Shown: one piece after another, positions 8,702 through 18,491 of the stretch | Layout: every line of letters starts with the position of its first letter | How positions within the stretch are numbered: position 1 is the stretch's first letter | From: Salimicrobium flavidum | GTDB lineage: Bacteria > Bacillota > Bacilli > Bacillales > Halobacillaceae | DNA length: 64,000 nucleotides | Direction of reading: 5' to 3' | NCBI RefSeq assembly: GCF_900156645.1 | Contig: NZ_FTOC01000001.1 | Coordinates: 558,001-622,000 of the forward strand | Notes under the pieces: generated by a model | The model's database searches: none | What the model was told of the DNA's origin: nothing | The model's input: the letters and a program-made list of their open reading frames with translations, nothing else | Made by a program: the position numbers and the translations under genes

Positions 8702-8962
8702 ATGACTATGCTAATCGCTAATGAACTGCTTAAATGGACGCTTTTCCTGATATTTCTTGGAACGAGTTATATGTCTTATCAGGCTTATAAAGACGGCCAA
8801 TCCGGACGACAGTTCACACTCGGATTTCTTCACTTAGCTATCAGTCCGGTTTTCGCTTTTACAATCGGACCAATCATTTTAGGCTTAGGCCTGATTCAAC
8901 TTTACATGAGTACCATTCAGTGGAAAAACAAAAAAGCCGCGAATCGTTTTCGAGTACACTAA
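8702..8962 (+). CDS. Small membrane protein, unknown function
   Basis: The 86-residue protein has two predicted membrane segments (about 8-24 and 38-65), with the polar stretch KDGQSGRQ between them and a basic C-terminus. The start is fixed by AAAGGAGG seven bases upstream and by the SigA promoter; the reading frame is open further upstream, but those codons would lie before the promoter. I do not recognise the family. Confidence 0.65.
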   Translation: MTMLIANELLKWTLFLIFLGTSYMSYQAYKDGQSGRQFTLGFLHLAISPVFAFTIGPIILGLGLIQLYMSTIQWKNKKAANRFRVH

Positions 8963-9087
8963 TAAAACCTCTATGTAACTCTTCCTGCTGACCGCTTCCT
9001 CTTCGGTCTATAACCTCATCTTTGTGTTGAACCGCCTCCCGTATGCTAAACTGAAGGGAGCATTCACACGAAGAGGAGGTTTTTTCA

Positions 9088-9825
9088 TTGAATTCAACAA
9101 TTGAAACTATACTGAACCATCGTTCCATTCGATCATTCGAGGAAACAAAGCTCGAAGACGACACGATTCAGACGCTCGTCGAATCAGCCCAACAGGCATC
9201 AACCTCAAGCTACATGATGGCCTATTCTATCATCGGAATCACGGACGAAGAGAAAAAGCAGCAACTCCAAGACGTTTCCGGTCACCCTCATGTAACAAAT
9301 AATAGTCATCTCTTCATTATGTGTGCCGATTATCGACGGCTCACCTATGATGCAGATGAAAAGACGAAAGAAAACATGGAGAAAAATCTCGAGAACAGCG
9401 AGCATCTTATGACTGCCACGATCGACGCAGCCCTTGCCGCTCAGAATATCGCTATCGCTGCCGAATCGATGGGACTTGGTATGTGCTACTTGGGAAGTCT
9501 TCGTAACGACATCCAAAAAGTGGATGAAATACTGAATCTCCCGGATCATGTCGCTCCCCTGTTCGGAATCGCGATCGGAGTACCTGCTGAGACTCCCGAA
9601 AAAAAACCGAGACTTCCTTTTGAAACCGTCTATTTCGAGAATGAGTATAAAGACCACGAAGAGGAAATTCGGAAATTCAACAACCAAATCAGTGACTATT
9701 ATGCTTCCAGGTCTTCCAATCAACGCCAGGATACCTGGACGCTTCAGATGCAACGGAGGTTCCAAAATCCGATTCGTATGGATGTGACCGACTATCTGAA
9801 GGACAAAGGCTTCAATAGAAGATAA
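9088..9825 (+). CDS. NfrA-like NADPH-dependent FMN oxidoreductase (nitroreductase)
   Basis: The 245-residue nitroreductase-fold protein has the FMN-binding HRSIRSF near the N-terminus, ASTSSYMM, and the C-terminal RRF region typical of the NfsA/FRP group (B. subtilis NfrA1/NfrA2 class). It reduces FMN, nitroaromatics or quinones with NADPH. Translation starts at TTG: GAGGAGG lies 8 bases upstream and there is no competing ATG. It is 11 bases upstream of the sirtuin gene, so the two are co-transcribed. Confidence 0.85.
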   Translation: MNSTIETILNHRSIRSFEETKLEDDTIQTLVESAQQASTSSYMMAYSIIGITDEEKKQQLQDVSGHPHVTNNSHLFIMCADYRRLTYDADEKTKENMEKNLENSEHLMTATIDAALAAQNIAIAAESMGLGMCYLGSLRNDIQKVDEILNLPDHVAPLFGIAIGVPAETPEKKPRLPFETVYFENEYKDHEEEIRKFNNQISDYYASRSSNQRQDTWTLQMQRRFQNPIRMDVTDYLKDKGFNRR

Positions 9826-9836
9826 GGAGAGGAACT

Positions 9837-10541
9837 ATGATCGCAGCCATCAAAGATATCATCAAAAACTCTAATCATATCGCTGTGCTGACCGGAGCCG
9901 GAGTATCGACCGCAAGCGGCATACCTGATTTCAGGTCGAGTGAAGGGTTGTGGACGGCTGAGCGTTCCCGTGAAGAACTGATGTCGAGTGCCTTCTTCCA
10001 CGAAAACCCGGAAGAATTCTGGCATTATTATAAATCCATCTTCAAATTGAAACTCTTGCAGAATTATGGTCCTAATCAGGTGCATCGTTTTCTGAATGAA
10101 CTTGAATATGGACGTGAAAGAGTAGATATAGTGACTCAGAATGTGGATGGTCTCCATACCGCAGCAGGTAATGGAAATGTCATAGAATATCATGGCACAC
10201 TGAAAACCGCCTCATGTCCTGTATGCGGCACAACTTTTTCATTGGAGAAGGTTATTGAAGAAACGATTCCTTACTGTTCGTGCGGGAACATCCTCAAACC
10301 GGACGTTGTTCTCTTCGGAGATATGATCCGTTTTCACGAAGAGGCAGAGAACTTGGTAAAAAAGGCGGATCTCACACTCGTACTAGGCACGTCCCTGAGC
10401 GTCATGCCGTTTAATATGCTCCCTATGGTAGCAACGGGAACAAAAATTCTTATCAACAATTATCCGACGGATAAAGACTACATGTTCGACTACTGTATCC
10501 ATGACGATTTGTCAGAAGTTATCGAAAAACTGAAAGCATAA
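9837..10541 (+). CDS. cobB: Sir2-family NAD-dependent protein deacylase
   Basis: The 234-residue sirtuin has the NAD site GAGVSTASGIPDFRS, the catalytic-loop TQNVDGLH, the active-site His in EYHGT, and a zinc site of two cysteine pairs (CPVC and CSC). GTSLSVMPFN completes the cofactor pocket. It removes acyl groups from protein lysines. It is coupled to the preceding oxidoreductase (11-base gap, AAGGAG site), and its transcript probably ends at the hairpin inside the adjacent repeat. Confidence 0.92.
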   Translation: MIAAIKDIIKNSNHIAVLTGAGVSTASGIPDFRSSEGLWTAERSREELMSSAFFHENPEEFWHYYKSIFKLKLLQNYGPNQVHRFLNELEYGRERVDIVTQNVDGLHTAAGNGNVIEYHGTLKTASCPVCGTTFSLEKVIEETIPYCSCGNILKPDVVLFGDMIRFHEEAENLVKKADLTLVLGTSLSVMPFNMLPMVATGTKILINNYPTDKDYMFDYCIHDDLSEVIEKLKA

Positions 10542-10550
10542 ACTGAAATG

Positions 10551-10798
10551 AGCCTGGGACAAAACCGCTTTCACGTATAAAAATCCGAACAATGTTGTTC
10601 GGATTTTTATATACCTTCATTCATGGAATGATTCATAAGAAAAACACGTCGCTTTCCTTGGGGACGACTTCAGCTGAATGGATCAAGCGAATAGCTTGAC
10701 CCATTGGATCTTAAGCTCGTGCTGTCCTCCTAAGAGTCTCAGTGTTTTTCTTAGAATATTCGTTTTTAGCATTTCTACCATACATTCTGTCCCAAGCT
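10551..10798 (+). repeat. Family 2 repeat, copy 1
   Basis: A 248-bp element with inverted ends (AGCCTGGGACA at the left, TGTCCCAAGCT at the right). It has an internal hairpin and a central GGGGACGA...GCTGAAT core. An inverted, slightly shorter copy lies at 14047-14270, so the acylase and DUF456 genes are bracketed by the pair. No open frame and no transposase are present, which suggests a MITE-like element. Confidence 0.75.
10579..10608 (+). terminator. Hairpin in repeat copy 1, likely terminator of the sirtuin operon
   Basis: AAAAATCCGAAC and GTTCGGATTTTT form a 12-bp perfect stem with T residues at the 3' side in both directions. Confidence 0.75.
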
Positions 10799-10852
10799 AA
10801 TTTTTATAGAGAATGTTTCTATCGCATAGCAGGACATGACTCTCCATTATTC

Positions 10853-13195
10853 TCAAGGGGTGAGGCGAAGCGTATCTCCGGATGATTGTGTCATGTTTGT
10901 TTCATGATAGATACCTTCCACCCAATCCTCATACTGACTGTGATACCATTTACTATTAAAACGTTCCGACTGCCCAGGACCTACAATATGATTGGCTCTA
11001 TCCATTTCACTGGTATCAATGATATACCTCCAGGAGGCTCCATGGTCCACATTCCCATTTTCATCATACCCTGCAGCCCTGACGGTGACAGAACTACCAC
11101 TTACAGGTAAGGGGTCTTTACGATTATAAAATCTGTCGAGAAAAGCGATATCGGATAACGGATGAGTGAATTCCACCTGGTGGTAGGCTCCCCACTTCCA
11201 TTCGGAAGGTTCTTCCCCGAACTTTTCTATCAACCTATCAGAAATCGATTGGAAGGAGGAAGTGATCACCTCTTCGCTTCCCCCTGCTTCCTCCATCCAT
11301 ACCGACTTCTCTCCCCTCTCTTCCATCCTGAAGATTTCATCGGTCGTCTGTTCTTTTCCATGAAATAAAGAGTCGATATCCTCGGGTATATCTTCATAAA
11401 GGATGGCTTCTATCCGTTCCAGCCAATGATGAAAGATCAGCGGTTGAGGCAAATCTTTATCATCCTCATAATTCCAATCTTCCATCAGCCTGATCATTTC
11501 TTTCTCATTCTCGTTCAACACCTCTTCATTCACTCTTCCAAGAAGAAAAGACATGAATTCTTCCGCCTGCAGATTTTTGACATCCATCTGCATTTGTTTC
11601 ACATCTTCCACAGAAATAGAATCGTCCTGTTCGAGCATTTCCGCTATCCTTTCATATCTATAAGGCTGCGCCCAGTTATGGGTGATATGATAAGGATAAT
11701 CCTCAGTCGTTATTTTGTTGTTCGCTGTGGCTATCCATCCTTTCGTCGGGTTTACAACAGTAGGCAATTCATCGAAGGGAATGAATCCATTCCACTGATC
11801 CTCTTCTTCCCACCCACGTAATGGGAGTTGAGAATCAGAAGGATTTTCATATATAGGAATCTTACCGTTAGCTTTATAAGCTATAGTCCCGTCTTCAGAA
11901 GCGAAAACGAAGTTCTGGGCTGGTGTATGAAACTTTTCCAATCCCTTTTCGAACGATTCCCAGTCTGTAGCTTGATTGATTTCCAGTACAGCTTCTAGTT
12001 CCTTGGAGGGGTCGTGAGCGGTCCAGCGTAACGACAAAGCATCTCCTTCACCCGCTCCTTCCGTGTATTCATTAATAATCGGTCCATTCCTGGTCTCAAC
12101 TACTTCATACTCTATCGTTTCCTCACCACTCACTTTAATAGGTTCTTCATGAATGATTGCATCCTCCCATTCCCCCTCATATAAAAACTGTTCAGGATTC
12201 TCGGGATTTCTTTTTTCCAGATACAATTGTTGCACGTCAGGGCCGACGTTGGTGACACCCCAGGCGACGTGATCATTATTTCCTAATATTATCCCCGGCA
12301 CACCGGCAAAAATAACTCCACTGACATTATGAGACGGAGAACTCAGTTTCATCTGATACCAAATCGATGGAGTTGCGATACCAAGATGAGGGTCGTCCGC
12401 AAGCACAGGGTCCCCTGACTCCGTCCGCTCCCCGCTTACCACCCAATTATTACTTCCATTGAAGGGGTGTGGAGTCGGTACATCTGCAAAATCTCCGGAG
12501 ATATCCAGCGACATTCCATCCAACACTGCAGGTTTAACCTCCGGGTAATGAGCCATTATTTCTTCGGCTTTCTCCTTTGAAAAGTTATTCATCGCATAAT
12601 ATTGGAAAGCCTGCTGTTCCCAGTGGCCGCCAAGGTCGTGAGCCATGAATTTTCCTATTGTCAAAGAGTCCACTGGTGTCCATGGTTCCGGCTTTGACTG
12701 CATAAGAGTAAATGCGGGAGGCAGCCTGTTTTCCCGGTCCGCCTTTTCTATGTACGCGTTCACTCCATCAGCAAAAGCTTCAAGTGCAGTTTTTCCTTCT
12801 TCGGAATATTCTTCAAGTGAAGCTTCGGCCGCTCTCCTCAAACCAAGAGCCCGAAAAAATTTATCCTGTTCTACTGTTGCAGGGCCTATAATTTCACTGA
12901 GCTCCCCAGAAGCTTGACGACGGGAAAGATCCATCTGCAACAGTCTATCCTGCGCCTGCACATATCCTTGAGCCATATAGAGGTCTTCCAGGGAATCCGC
13001 TTCAATATGCGGCACGCCTTCTTCATCTCTCACTACCTCGACTTCTAAGGATAAGCTGTCCAATTTCACTTCTCCTTTTGTTTCAGGAAGCGTCCGTTGA
13101 ATAAATATTACAACGAACAGGACTATAGCCAGAATGAATACTCCTGCAAAGATGCCGGTTCGGATCAATATTTTTTTCCAATTCCATGACTTCAT
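10853..13195 (-). CDS. Penicillin acylase-family Ntn hydrolase (membrane-anchored)
   Basis: The 780-residue protein has an N-terminal membrane anchor (about 10-32) and then an alpha chain. The autoprocessing site is Gly247-Ser248 in FNGSNNWVVSG; Ser248 becomes the N-terminal nucleophile. The beta chain follows (GVPGIILGNNDHVAWGVTN, RWTAHDPS, WAQPYRYERI and a late GQSERFNSKWYHSQ). The family hydrolyses amide bonds such as acyl-homoserine lactones and beta-lactam side chains; the true substrate is not predictable. It is monocistronic, with GGGGGAGG upstream of the ATG. The external location implies action on environmental amides. Confidence 0.88.
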   Translation of the reverse strand: MKSWNWKKILIRTGIFAGVFILAIVLFVVIFIQRTLPETKGEVKLDSLSLEVEVVRDEEGVPHIEADSLEDLYMAQGYVQAQDRLLQMDLSRRQASGELSEIIGPATVEQDKFFRALGLRRAAEASLEEYSEEGKTALEAFADGVNAYIEKADRENRLPPAFTLMQSKPEPWTPVDSLTIGKFMAHDLGGHWEQQAFQYYAMNNFSKEKAEEIMAHYPEVKPAVLDGMSLDISGDFADVPTPHPFNGSNNWVVSGERTESGDPVLADDPHLGIATPSIWYQMKLSSPSHNVSGVIFAGVPGIILGNNDHVAWGVTNVGPDVQQLYLEKRNPENPEQFLYEGEWEDAIIHEEPIKVSGEETIEYEVVETRNGPIINEYTEGAGEGDALSLRWTAHDPSKELEAVLEINQATDWESFEKGLEKFHTPAQNFVFASEDGTIAYKANGKIPIYENPSDSQLPLRGWEEEDQWNGFIPFDELPTVVNPTKGWIATANNKITTEDYPYHITHNWAQPYRYERIAEMLEQDDSISVEDVKQMQMDVKNLQAEEFMSFLLGRVNEEVLNENEKEMIRLMEDWNYEDDKDLPQPLIFHHWLERIEAILYEDIPEDIDSLFHGKEQTTDEIFRMEERGEKSVWMEEAGGSEEVITSSFQSISDRLIEKFGEEPSEWKWGAYHQVEFTHPLSDIAFLDRFYNRKDPLPVSGSSVTVRAAGYDENGNVDHGASWRYIIDTSEMDRANHIVGPGQSERFNSKWYHSQYEDWVEGIYHETNMTQSSGDTLRLTP

Positions 13196-13308
13196 GATTC
13201 AACCTCCCCCTTTGCTTCCATTATAAAGTTTGTTCGCATAAAAGAACAGGGTATTTTTTGGCACGTTCCACTCCTTGAAGTACAATGAACAAAGAAAGGA
13301 GTGAAGCT

Positions 13309-13782
13309 ATGGAAATTGTATTATGGATTTTAATAATAGCATTATTCATCAGCAGTTTTATCAGTCTCATCTTCCCCATCATTCCAGGCCCTCTTGTACT
13401 GTGGGTCGGTTTCCTACTGAGCATATGGCTTGAAGGCAGTTTGTCCGCATGGTTCTGGGTAGGAGCTGTTGTATTGACGGTTTTGCTTATCATTTCAGAT
13501 ATGATTGCCAACAGTATATTTGTAAAGAAATACGGAGGCAGTAAATGGGGAGAGTGGACAGCCGTTGCCGGTGTAATCATCGGTTCTTTTTTCATACCCC
13601 CTTTTGGAATATTGATCATTCCATTCCTTCTTGTATTCCTGGTTGAATTCCTTCTTGAGAAGAAAGCGGATAAAGCATTTCGCGCAGCCGTAGGTACGTT
13701 GTTCGGTTTTCTGAGCGGAACTATAGCCAAATTCATCATCCAGCTCATCATGATCGGTTGGTTCTTCCTTTCTTATTTCTGA
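13309..13782 (+). CDS. DUF456 membrane protein (YqgC-like)
   Basis: The 157-residue protein has four to five membrane segments and the DUF456 features PIIPGPLVLW and KYGGSKWGEWTA. Its function is unknown. The ATG at 13309 has AAAGGAG eight bases upstream; the in-frame ATG at 13285 has none. Its promoter lies in the short divergent gap shared with the acylase gene. Confidence 0.8.
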   Translation: MEIVLWILIIALFISSFISLIFPIIPGPLVLWVGFLLSIWLEGSLSAWFWVGAVVLTVLLIISDMIANSIFVKKYGGSKWGEWTAVAGVIIGSFFIPPFGILIIPFLLVFLVEFLLEKKADKAFRAAVGTLFGFLSGTIAKFIIQLIMIGWFFLSYF

Positions 13783-13862
13783 TCCTAATTCAACAGTTGT
13801 TCCTTCCATTTCTGTGTATGCAGAACGGTGGTACTTCTCATTTTCCATTCTATTATGACGAA

Positions 13863-14035
13863 GGCTCTGTTAAAGCCTGTTGTTGATTTTAGGAACGGAG
13901 GGGGGAGACGCCTGCGGGAATCGCATGAACGGAAAATCACCGGAATCGAACGTAGAGAGATTCCGGAAGTTTACGTCATGCCCGCGGCAAGCTTCCACCC
14001 GTAGAACGAAAATCAACAAGGAACGATAACAGACC
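13863..14035 (+). repeat. Family 1 repeat, best full copy
   Basis: A 173-bp element. It begins GGCTCTGTTAAAGCC with TGTTGTTGATTTT, and ends with AAATCAACAAGGAACG and ATAACAGACC. These are imperfect terminal inverted repeats of about 40 bp. Internal blocks are GCATGAACGGAAAATCACCG and CCCGCGGCAAGCTT. Other copies are at 4385, 61449 (inverted) and, truncated, at 628 and 49516. Confidence 0.8.
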
Positions 14036-14046
14036 CATGACGAAAA

Positions 14047-14270
14047 GAGTCCGGGACAGAATGTATGGTAGAAATGCTAAAACGAATATTCAAAGAAAAA
14101 CACGTCGCTTTCCATGGGCAAGGCTTCAGCTGAATGCATCTTCAACTCGTGGTGTTCCCATAGGAGTCTCCGTGTTTTTCTTATGAATCATTCCATAAAC
14201 GAAGGTATATAAAAATCCGAACAATGTTGTTCGGATTTTTATACGTAAAAGCAGTTTTTACCCCAGGCTC
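14047..14270 (-). repeat. Family 2 repeat, copy 2 (inverted)
   Basis: This is the reverse-complement counterpart of the element at 10551. The shared blocks include ACAGAATGTATGGTAGAAAT, AAGAAAAACACGTCGCTTTC and the ATCCGAACAATGTTGTTCGG hairpin. It is about 24 bp shorter because part of the central hairpin is missing. Confidence 0.78.
14211..14240 (-). terminator. Hairpin in repeat copy 2, likely terminator of the chemoreceptor gene
   Basis: The stem is the same 12-bp perfect one as at 10579, here 44 bases past the stop codon of the chemoreceptor gene. Confidence 0.7.
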
Positions 14271-14283
14271 TTTTCATCACTAT

Positions 14284-16287
14284 TCAACCTTCTAAGGTTT
14301 CATTCTTTTCTAACGTAAATCTATTCAATTCTTCCTGCATATCTGAAGAAACTTCTTCGAGATTTTCAGCCAGATGGTTCAACTGTTCCATCGCCGCCTG
14401 CGTCTCTTCAACGGAAGCAGAAACCTCTTCGGAGGAAGCCGCAGTTTCTTCCGTCACACCACTGATTTCATTGATATGTGCAGATAAATCATCTTTTCTT
14501 CCATTTATGTTTTTCATTTCCTTCAATATGTCATCCATTGCTACGACACTATCTGTAATATGAGTAAACAGATTCTCAAAAGAATGTTCCGTTTCATTTA
14601 CAGCTGTCTTCTGTGAATTTACAACTCCCGTCGCCTCTTCAATAAGCTCAACGATATCATAAGTCCGCTTCCTCATTTGAGCAATCATTGATGACACATC
14701 TTTTAATGCAGCCTCAGATTGTTCCGCGAGTTTCCTTACTTCTTCAGCAACAACAGCAAACCCCTTCCCTGCTTCTCCGGCACGAGCAGCCTCAATCGCA
14801 GCATTAAGTGCTAACAGATTCGTCTGTCCTGCTATGGATGATATGGTTCCCACTACGCTGTTAACGTTATCGGAACTTTGCCTCAATTCTTCGATAGCAT
14901 TCTTCATCTGCTCTGTAACCGATTCTGTGTTATTCGATTGTTCTCTCAACCTTTCGACAATTGCCATCGCTTCTTTCGAACGGCCGGATAACTCATCGGA
15001 TCGTTTCTTCATACGCTCACTTCTTCTCACTGCCTCTTCGATGGAACGGGACAGTTCATCGGCAGAAGTTACACTATGATCCATTCTTTCTGCCTGGTAC
15101 TGGGCCCCGGATGCTATCTCCTGTACTGCATTTGAAATTTCTTCAGCAGAGGCTGAGTTTTCTTCAGCGTTTGCAACTACATCCATGGAGGTGGACTGAA
15201 CCCGTCGCGATGCATTACTGACTTTTTCCAACAATCCCCGGGTAGCTCCTAGCATTTCATTATATCCCCGGGCCAAGTCTCCGATTTCATCATTTCTATC
15301 TGTGGTGGAGATTGCGGTAAAATCTCCTTCCCCTGCTCTCCCCATAGACTCCTGGAGCTCCTGTATAGGTCGCGTGAATTTTCTCGTGAAAAAGTATGCC
15401 AAAATGAATGCTAAAGCAAATATCAGGACCAGGGTAACGCCTATCGGAACTATTATTTCATTGCTTGAACTATATATATCAGATAAAGGTAACGCACCTG
15501 CCATCTTCCATCCAGTCTGATCATTCGTTACGTATGAAATAATCCGCTCATCAGTTCTCAGCGTACCTTTTTCGCCTTCCATAGAGCTGTAAAATGACTC
15601 TCCTGTAGCTTCTGCACCGATCTTCTCTTCGTCAGGATGGTATGTAAATATCCCTTCCTCATTAATGATCATCGCATTTCCGTTACTACCGAACTCTATA
15701 GAATCAACATTTTCAAACAACGAAGTGACACGAAAATCTATCGCAAACACACCATATGTACCATTCTCAGAGCTGATTTCTTTAGCAGCGCTGACGATAG
15801 TATCACCGGAAGCTGCGTCCTGGTAGGGGTTAGTCCAAACCACATCCCCCGGAGCACTCAAAGATTTTTCATACCAGGGACGAGTAGTCGGATCATAATC
15901 CGGCCCCAAATCGACTTCCGGGTATATCAACATTTCCTGGTTTTCCTGCACACCCATATAAACATTCAGAACATCAGGATGAGCTTCCTGGATCGCCTGG
16001 AAGTGTTCTACGATATTTGCACGTTCTTCTTCCGCATTTAGAACCATCGGGTCATCCGCGACTGTGTCTGTATTGTGTGCAATACTCGTAAATAACGTTC
16101 GGAATGAGTCGTTCATAAGTTCTGTCTGTTGCTCTACATCATTCTTCATCGTATTTTCAGTGCTGGATAGATTAATCCAATAGCTGACACCCGCAACAAC
16201 GACTCCAGTTAGTAACACCAAACTCATAAATGATAGCAGAAACTGTCTCTGCAGTCCTTTCTCATAAATCTTTCTATTTGATTTCAC
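14284..16287 (-). CDS. Methyl-accepting chemotaxis protein with dCache sensor
   Basis: The roughly 667-residue receptor has a membrane helix near the N-terminus. It is followed by an extracellular dCache domain (about 45-270, with [11 protein letters not shown]), a second helix (about 275-300), HAMP, and the signalling domain with the hairpin tip [10 protein letters not shown]. The DPTTRPWY stretch is typical of small-molecule-binding dCache domains. I prefer the GTG at 16287, nine bases after GGAGG; the ATGs at 16293 and 16308 lie too close to or before that site. It is monocistronic, with no che genes nearby. Confidence 0.88.
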   Translation of the reverse strand: MKSNRKIYEKGLQRQFLLSFMSLVLLTGVVVAGVSYWINLSSTENTMKNDVEQQTELMNDSFRTLFTSIAHNTDTVADDPMVLNAEEERANIVEHFQAIQEAHPDVLNVYMGVQENQEMLIYPEVDLGPDYDPTTRPWYEKSLSAPGDVVWTNPYQDAASGDTIVSAAKEISSENGTYGVFAIDFRVTSLFENVDSIEFGSNGNAMIINEEGIFTYHPDEEKIGAEATGESFYSSMEGEKGTLRTDERIISYVTNDQTGWKMAGALPLSDIYSSSNEIIVPIGVTLVLIFALAFILAYFFTRKFTRPIQELQESMGRAGEGDFTAISTTDRNDEIGDLARGYNEMLGATRGLLEKVSNASRRVQSTSMDVVANAEENSASAEEISNAVQEIASGAQYQAERMDHSVTSADELSRSIEEAVRRSERMKKRSDELSGRSKEAMAIVERLREQSNNTESVTEQMKNAIEELRQSSDNVNSVVGTISSIAGQTNLLALNAAIEAARAGEAGKGFAVVAEEVRKLAEQSEAALKDVSSMIAQMRKRTYDIVELIEEATGVVNSQKTAVNETEHSFENLFTHITDSVVAMDDILKEMKNINGRKDDLSAHINEISGVTEETAASSEEVSASVEETQAAMEQLNHLAENLEEVSSDMQEELNRFTLEKNETLEG

Positions 16288-16361
16288 ATCCATCCCCCTC
16301 CAATTCATTGGCCTGACTAATTACTTATATCGACGGAATTTTCTTTATATTTATTCCCATA

Positions 16362-16390
16362 CAAAAAAATCGCAGGAAACCTGCGATTTT
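16362..16390 (-). terminator. Terminator of the NlpC/P60 gene
   Basis: AAATCGCAGG and CCTGCGATTT form a 10-bp stem with an AAA loop, followed on the minus strand by seven T residues. Confidence 0.88.
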
Positions 16391-16439
16391 CAGTTTAACG
16401 ACTATTAAATTCGGTTATTTTATAGAGTAACTATAATGA

Positions 16440-17459
16440 TTAGTTAGCTTCCATTCCGTTGTAGACTGCTGTAGTGAATTCTGCTCTCGTTGCTTCTTCG
16501 CCAACTTTGTATTCATTACGATCAAAAACTGGAGAGCGATCAATAGCATTCATCAAAACTACTGCATCATAAAACTCATATCCAGGCTTAATATTTTCAT
16601 AAATATCGTGCGATTCTTCAAGTGGATATCCTTTCAAATCAAAAGCACGTTGAACAATTAAAGCCATTTGAGATTTCGTAAGATTTTCTTGAGGTCTGAA
16701 AGTTCCGTCTTTGAATCCGCCTACTACACCGGCTGCCTGAATCGCTTTGATATCTTCTTGGAATCTCGTCTGACCAATATCACTGAACCCTTCGCCAACA
16801 TTGTTGAAGTCAAAGTGTCTGTTCAAGATTGCTGCCACTTGCCCACGAGTGATGCCTTCTTCCGGACGGAACGTTCCGTCAGTATGACCACTTACGATAT
16901 CTCTCTGAGTCATGATTTCAATAGCATAGAATGCATCATGTTCTTTGGAAAGATCAGGGAAAAGATCACTCAATGGTGCTTTGCTTGCTGCAACATCTGA
17001 TTCCCCGGAAAATGAACTCACGCGTTTCGCTCCTGCATATTTCGGTCCCCAGTACGGATTACTCAATGATACAAGTTGTACACCGCGACTGCTTGTTGCG
17101 TTATAGAACTGGTTGTTTCCTGCATAGATTCCTACGTGAGAAATTCCACGGCGATATGTATTTTTGAAAAATACCAAGTCACCTTCCTGAAGGTTCGAAC
17201 GGGAAACTGATTTACCTGTACTGAACTGACCTAGCGTGTCTCTTGGAATTGAAATCCCCATCTTACCGAATACATACTGCGTAAAACCGGAACAGTCAAA
17301 ACCACTTGGCGTCGTTCCACCGAACACATACGGTACACCTATGTATTGCTTAGAAACACTGTGCAATTTCTCCTCCGTGGCTGCGTCTGCCTCTTTCGAT
17401 GGCAGTACAAGTACAGTTACAAAAGCTATGGCTACAAAAAACAAAACCTTCTTCAACAT
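16440..17459 (-). CDS. Secreted NlpC/P60 peptidoglycan endopeptidase with S-layer homology repeats
   Basis: The 339-residue protein has a signal peptide (about 1-26, cut near EADA). An NlpC/P60 domain follows (about 30-150): catalytic Cys in FDCSGF and His in ISHVGIYAG. The C-terminus holds three SLH repeats (about 170-335), with GHTDGTFRPEEGITRGQVA and GGFKDGTFRPQENLTKSQMA as clear repeats. It cuts cell-wall cross-bridges while SLH repeats hold it to secondary wall polymer. The catalytic domain is N-terminal and the anchor C-terminal. The ATG at 17459 has GGAG five bases upstream. Confidence 0.9.
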   Translation of the reverse strand: MLKKVLFFVAIAFVTVLVLPSKEADAATEEKLHSVSKQYIGVPYVFGGTTPSGFDCSGFTQYVFGKMGISIPRDTLGQFSTGKSVSRSNLQEGDLVFFKNTYRRGISHVGIYAGNNQFYNATSSRGVQLVSLSNPYWGPKYAGAKRVSSFSGESDVAASKAPLSDLFPDLSKEHDAFYAIEIMTQRDIVSGHTDGTFRPEEGITRGQVAAILNRHFDFNNVGEGFSDIGQTRFQEDIKAIQAAGVVGGFKDGTFRPQENLTKSQMALIVQRAFDLKGYPLEESHDIYENIKPGYEFYDAVVLMNAIDRSPVFDRNEYKVGEEATRAEFTTAVYNGMEAN

Positions 17460-17631
17460 GACATCTCCACTCCTATTCCCCAATGTTTTTTCTCTTTTTT
17501 ATCTGATTCTTTTTTTCTACCTTTTTTCAAGCACTGAACACAGTGTATCAAAAAAAATCTATTTTGCGCGTTACGTTTATATTACAAATGTTTATCATAA
17601 TGAAACATAACCTATATATTCCCTTAATCAA

Positions 17632-17672
17632 AAAAGCCCTGAAGCTTGATATACCAAGCTTCAGGGCTTTTG
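17632..17672 (-). terminator. Terminator of thiT
   Basis: AAAAGCCCTGAAGCTTG and its complement CAAGCTTCAGGGCTTTT form a 17-bp perfect stem around ATATAC. It can work in both directions. Confidence 0.88.
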
Positions 17673-18239
17673 TTACAGACGTAATAATAATTTAGGCCGC
17701 TTCCATAGAAGCAAGCTGATCACAACAGCACTCGCAATGAAGGAAGGAAGCATATAACCTCCATTGTAGAGTAACGAGTATAGCCACACAGGCTGATCCT
17801 CCGCCAACGAAGCGAAAAATACCATTCCCGCTACAAAGTGTGCAAGGAAACGAAGGGTACTACCAACGAATGTTCCCACTATAACGTAGATCAAAACATG
17901 TTTCAGATGGTTGTTTCTTGAATTTTTTTTGATCTTTGAAGCGACTATACCTGCAACCCCTATTAGAGCAAAAGCAACAATATAGTCAAGGAAAGCCTGT
18001 ACGGGATGGACGATAAACGCTCCCGCAAAAAATTGATAAAAACCGAAAAGCAGGCCGGTAATCATCCCGCCGGATATCCCCCAGCGAAAAGCCATCAGGA
18101 AGACAGGGATCATTGCAAATGAAATCGATCCCCCTTGGAACCAAAGTTTGAGGGACAAGAACGGAAGGATATCCAGTAGAAAAGCCACGGCCGAGAAAAT
18201 CGCCGCCTCCACAAGAAATAATACACGCTGTTGTTGCAT
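17673..18239 (-). CDS. thiT: Thiamine transporter substrate-binding subunit ThiT
   Basis: The 188-residue protein has six predicted membrane helices. GGSISFAMIPVFLMAFRWG and the later YNGGYMLPSFI match the ThiT/YuaJ S component of ECF transporters. It binds thiamine and docks to the shared EcfAA'T module encoded elsewhere. A TPP riboswitch lies directly upstream, which makes the assignment secure. The ATG at 18239 is preferred; the longer frame would run through the riboswitch terminator. Confidence 0.93.
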   Translation of the reverse strand: MQQQRVLFLVEAAIFSAVAFLLDILPFLSLKLWFQGGSISFAMIPVFLMAFRWGISGGMITGLLFGFYQFFAGAFIVHPVQAFLDYIVAFALIGVAGIVASKIKKNSRNNHLKHVLIYVIVGTFVGSTLRFLAHFVAGMVFFASLAEDQPVWLYSLLYNGGYMLPSFIASAVVISLLLWKRPKLLLRL

Positions 18240-18261
18240 AGTATCTCCCCTTTCTGAAGAT

Positions 18262-18314
18262 ACAAAAAAAGCAATGCCTAAGGGGAGGCTTTCTGATGGA
18301 GGTCCCCGCATTGC
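18262..18314 (-). terminator. Riboswitch-controlled terminator upstream of thiT
   Basis: The GCAATGC arm (18271-18277) pairs with GCATTGC (18308-18314), with additional GGGGA/TCCCC pairing inside. On the minus strand it is followed by seven T residues. It is the expression platform of the TPP riboswitch. Confidence 0.8.
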
Positions 18315-18333
18315 CCATCAAAAAAAGCCGCCA

Positions 18334-18409
18334 TCCCTACGCCAGTATTAACTGACAGGTTCTAAGGGTCTGAACAGATTGTTCACTCTCAGCCAGAGGC
18401 TCCCCTTGA
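18334..18409 (-). ncRNA. TPP (THI-box) riboswitch
   Basis: On the minus strand the conserved blocks appear in order: GGGGAGCC, GGCTGAGA, ACCCTTAGAACCTG, TAAT and GCGTAGGGA. These are the hallmarks of the thiamine pyrophosphate aptamer. With TPP bound, transcription should stop at the downstream hairpin and thiT should be off. Confidence 0.95.
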
Positions 18410-18491
18410 AGGCTTCTTATTCTACTACTTTTTTTGCCTTAATCAATTATAACGTATCACTATTCAGAGTTCAAAAGGATACATACAATAC

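Larger units (their letters stand above)
13783..14283. other. Repeat-filled intergenic region
   Basis: This 501-base gap between convergent genes is almost entirely a family 1 copy (13863-14035) followed 12 bases later by an inverted family 2 copy (14047-14270). No gene is present. Confidence 0.75.

Noticed and set aside
10551-14270. Paired inverted repeats as ends of a composite transposon
   Set aside because: No transposase frame exists in either repeat or between them, and the elements match the size and structure of MITE-like intergenic repeats.
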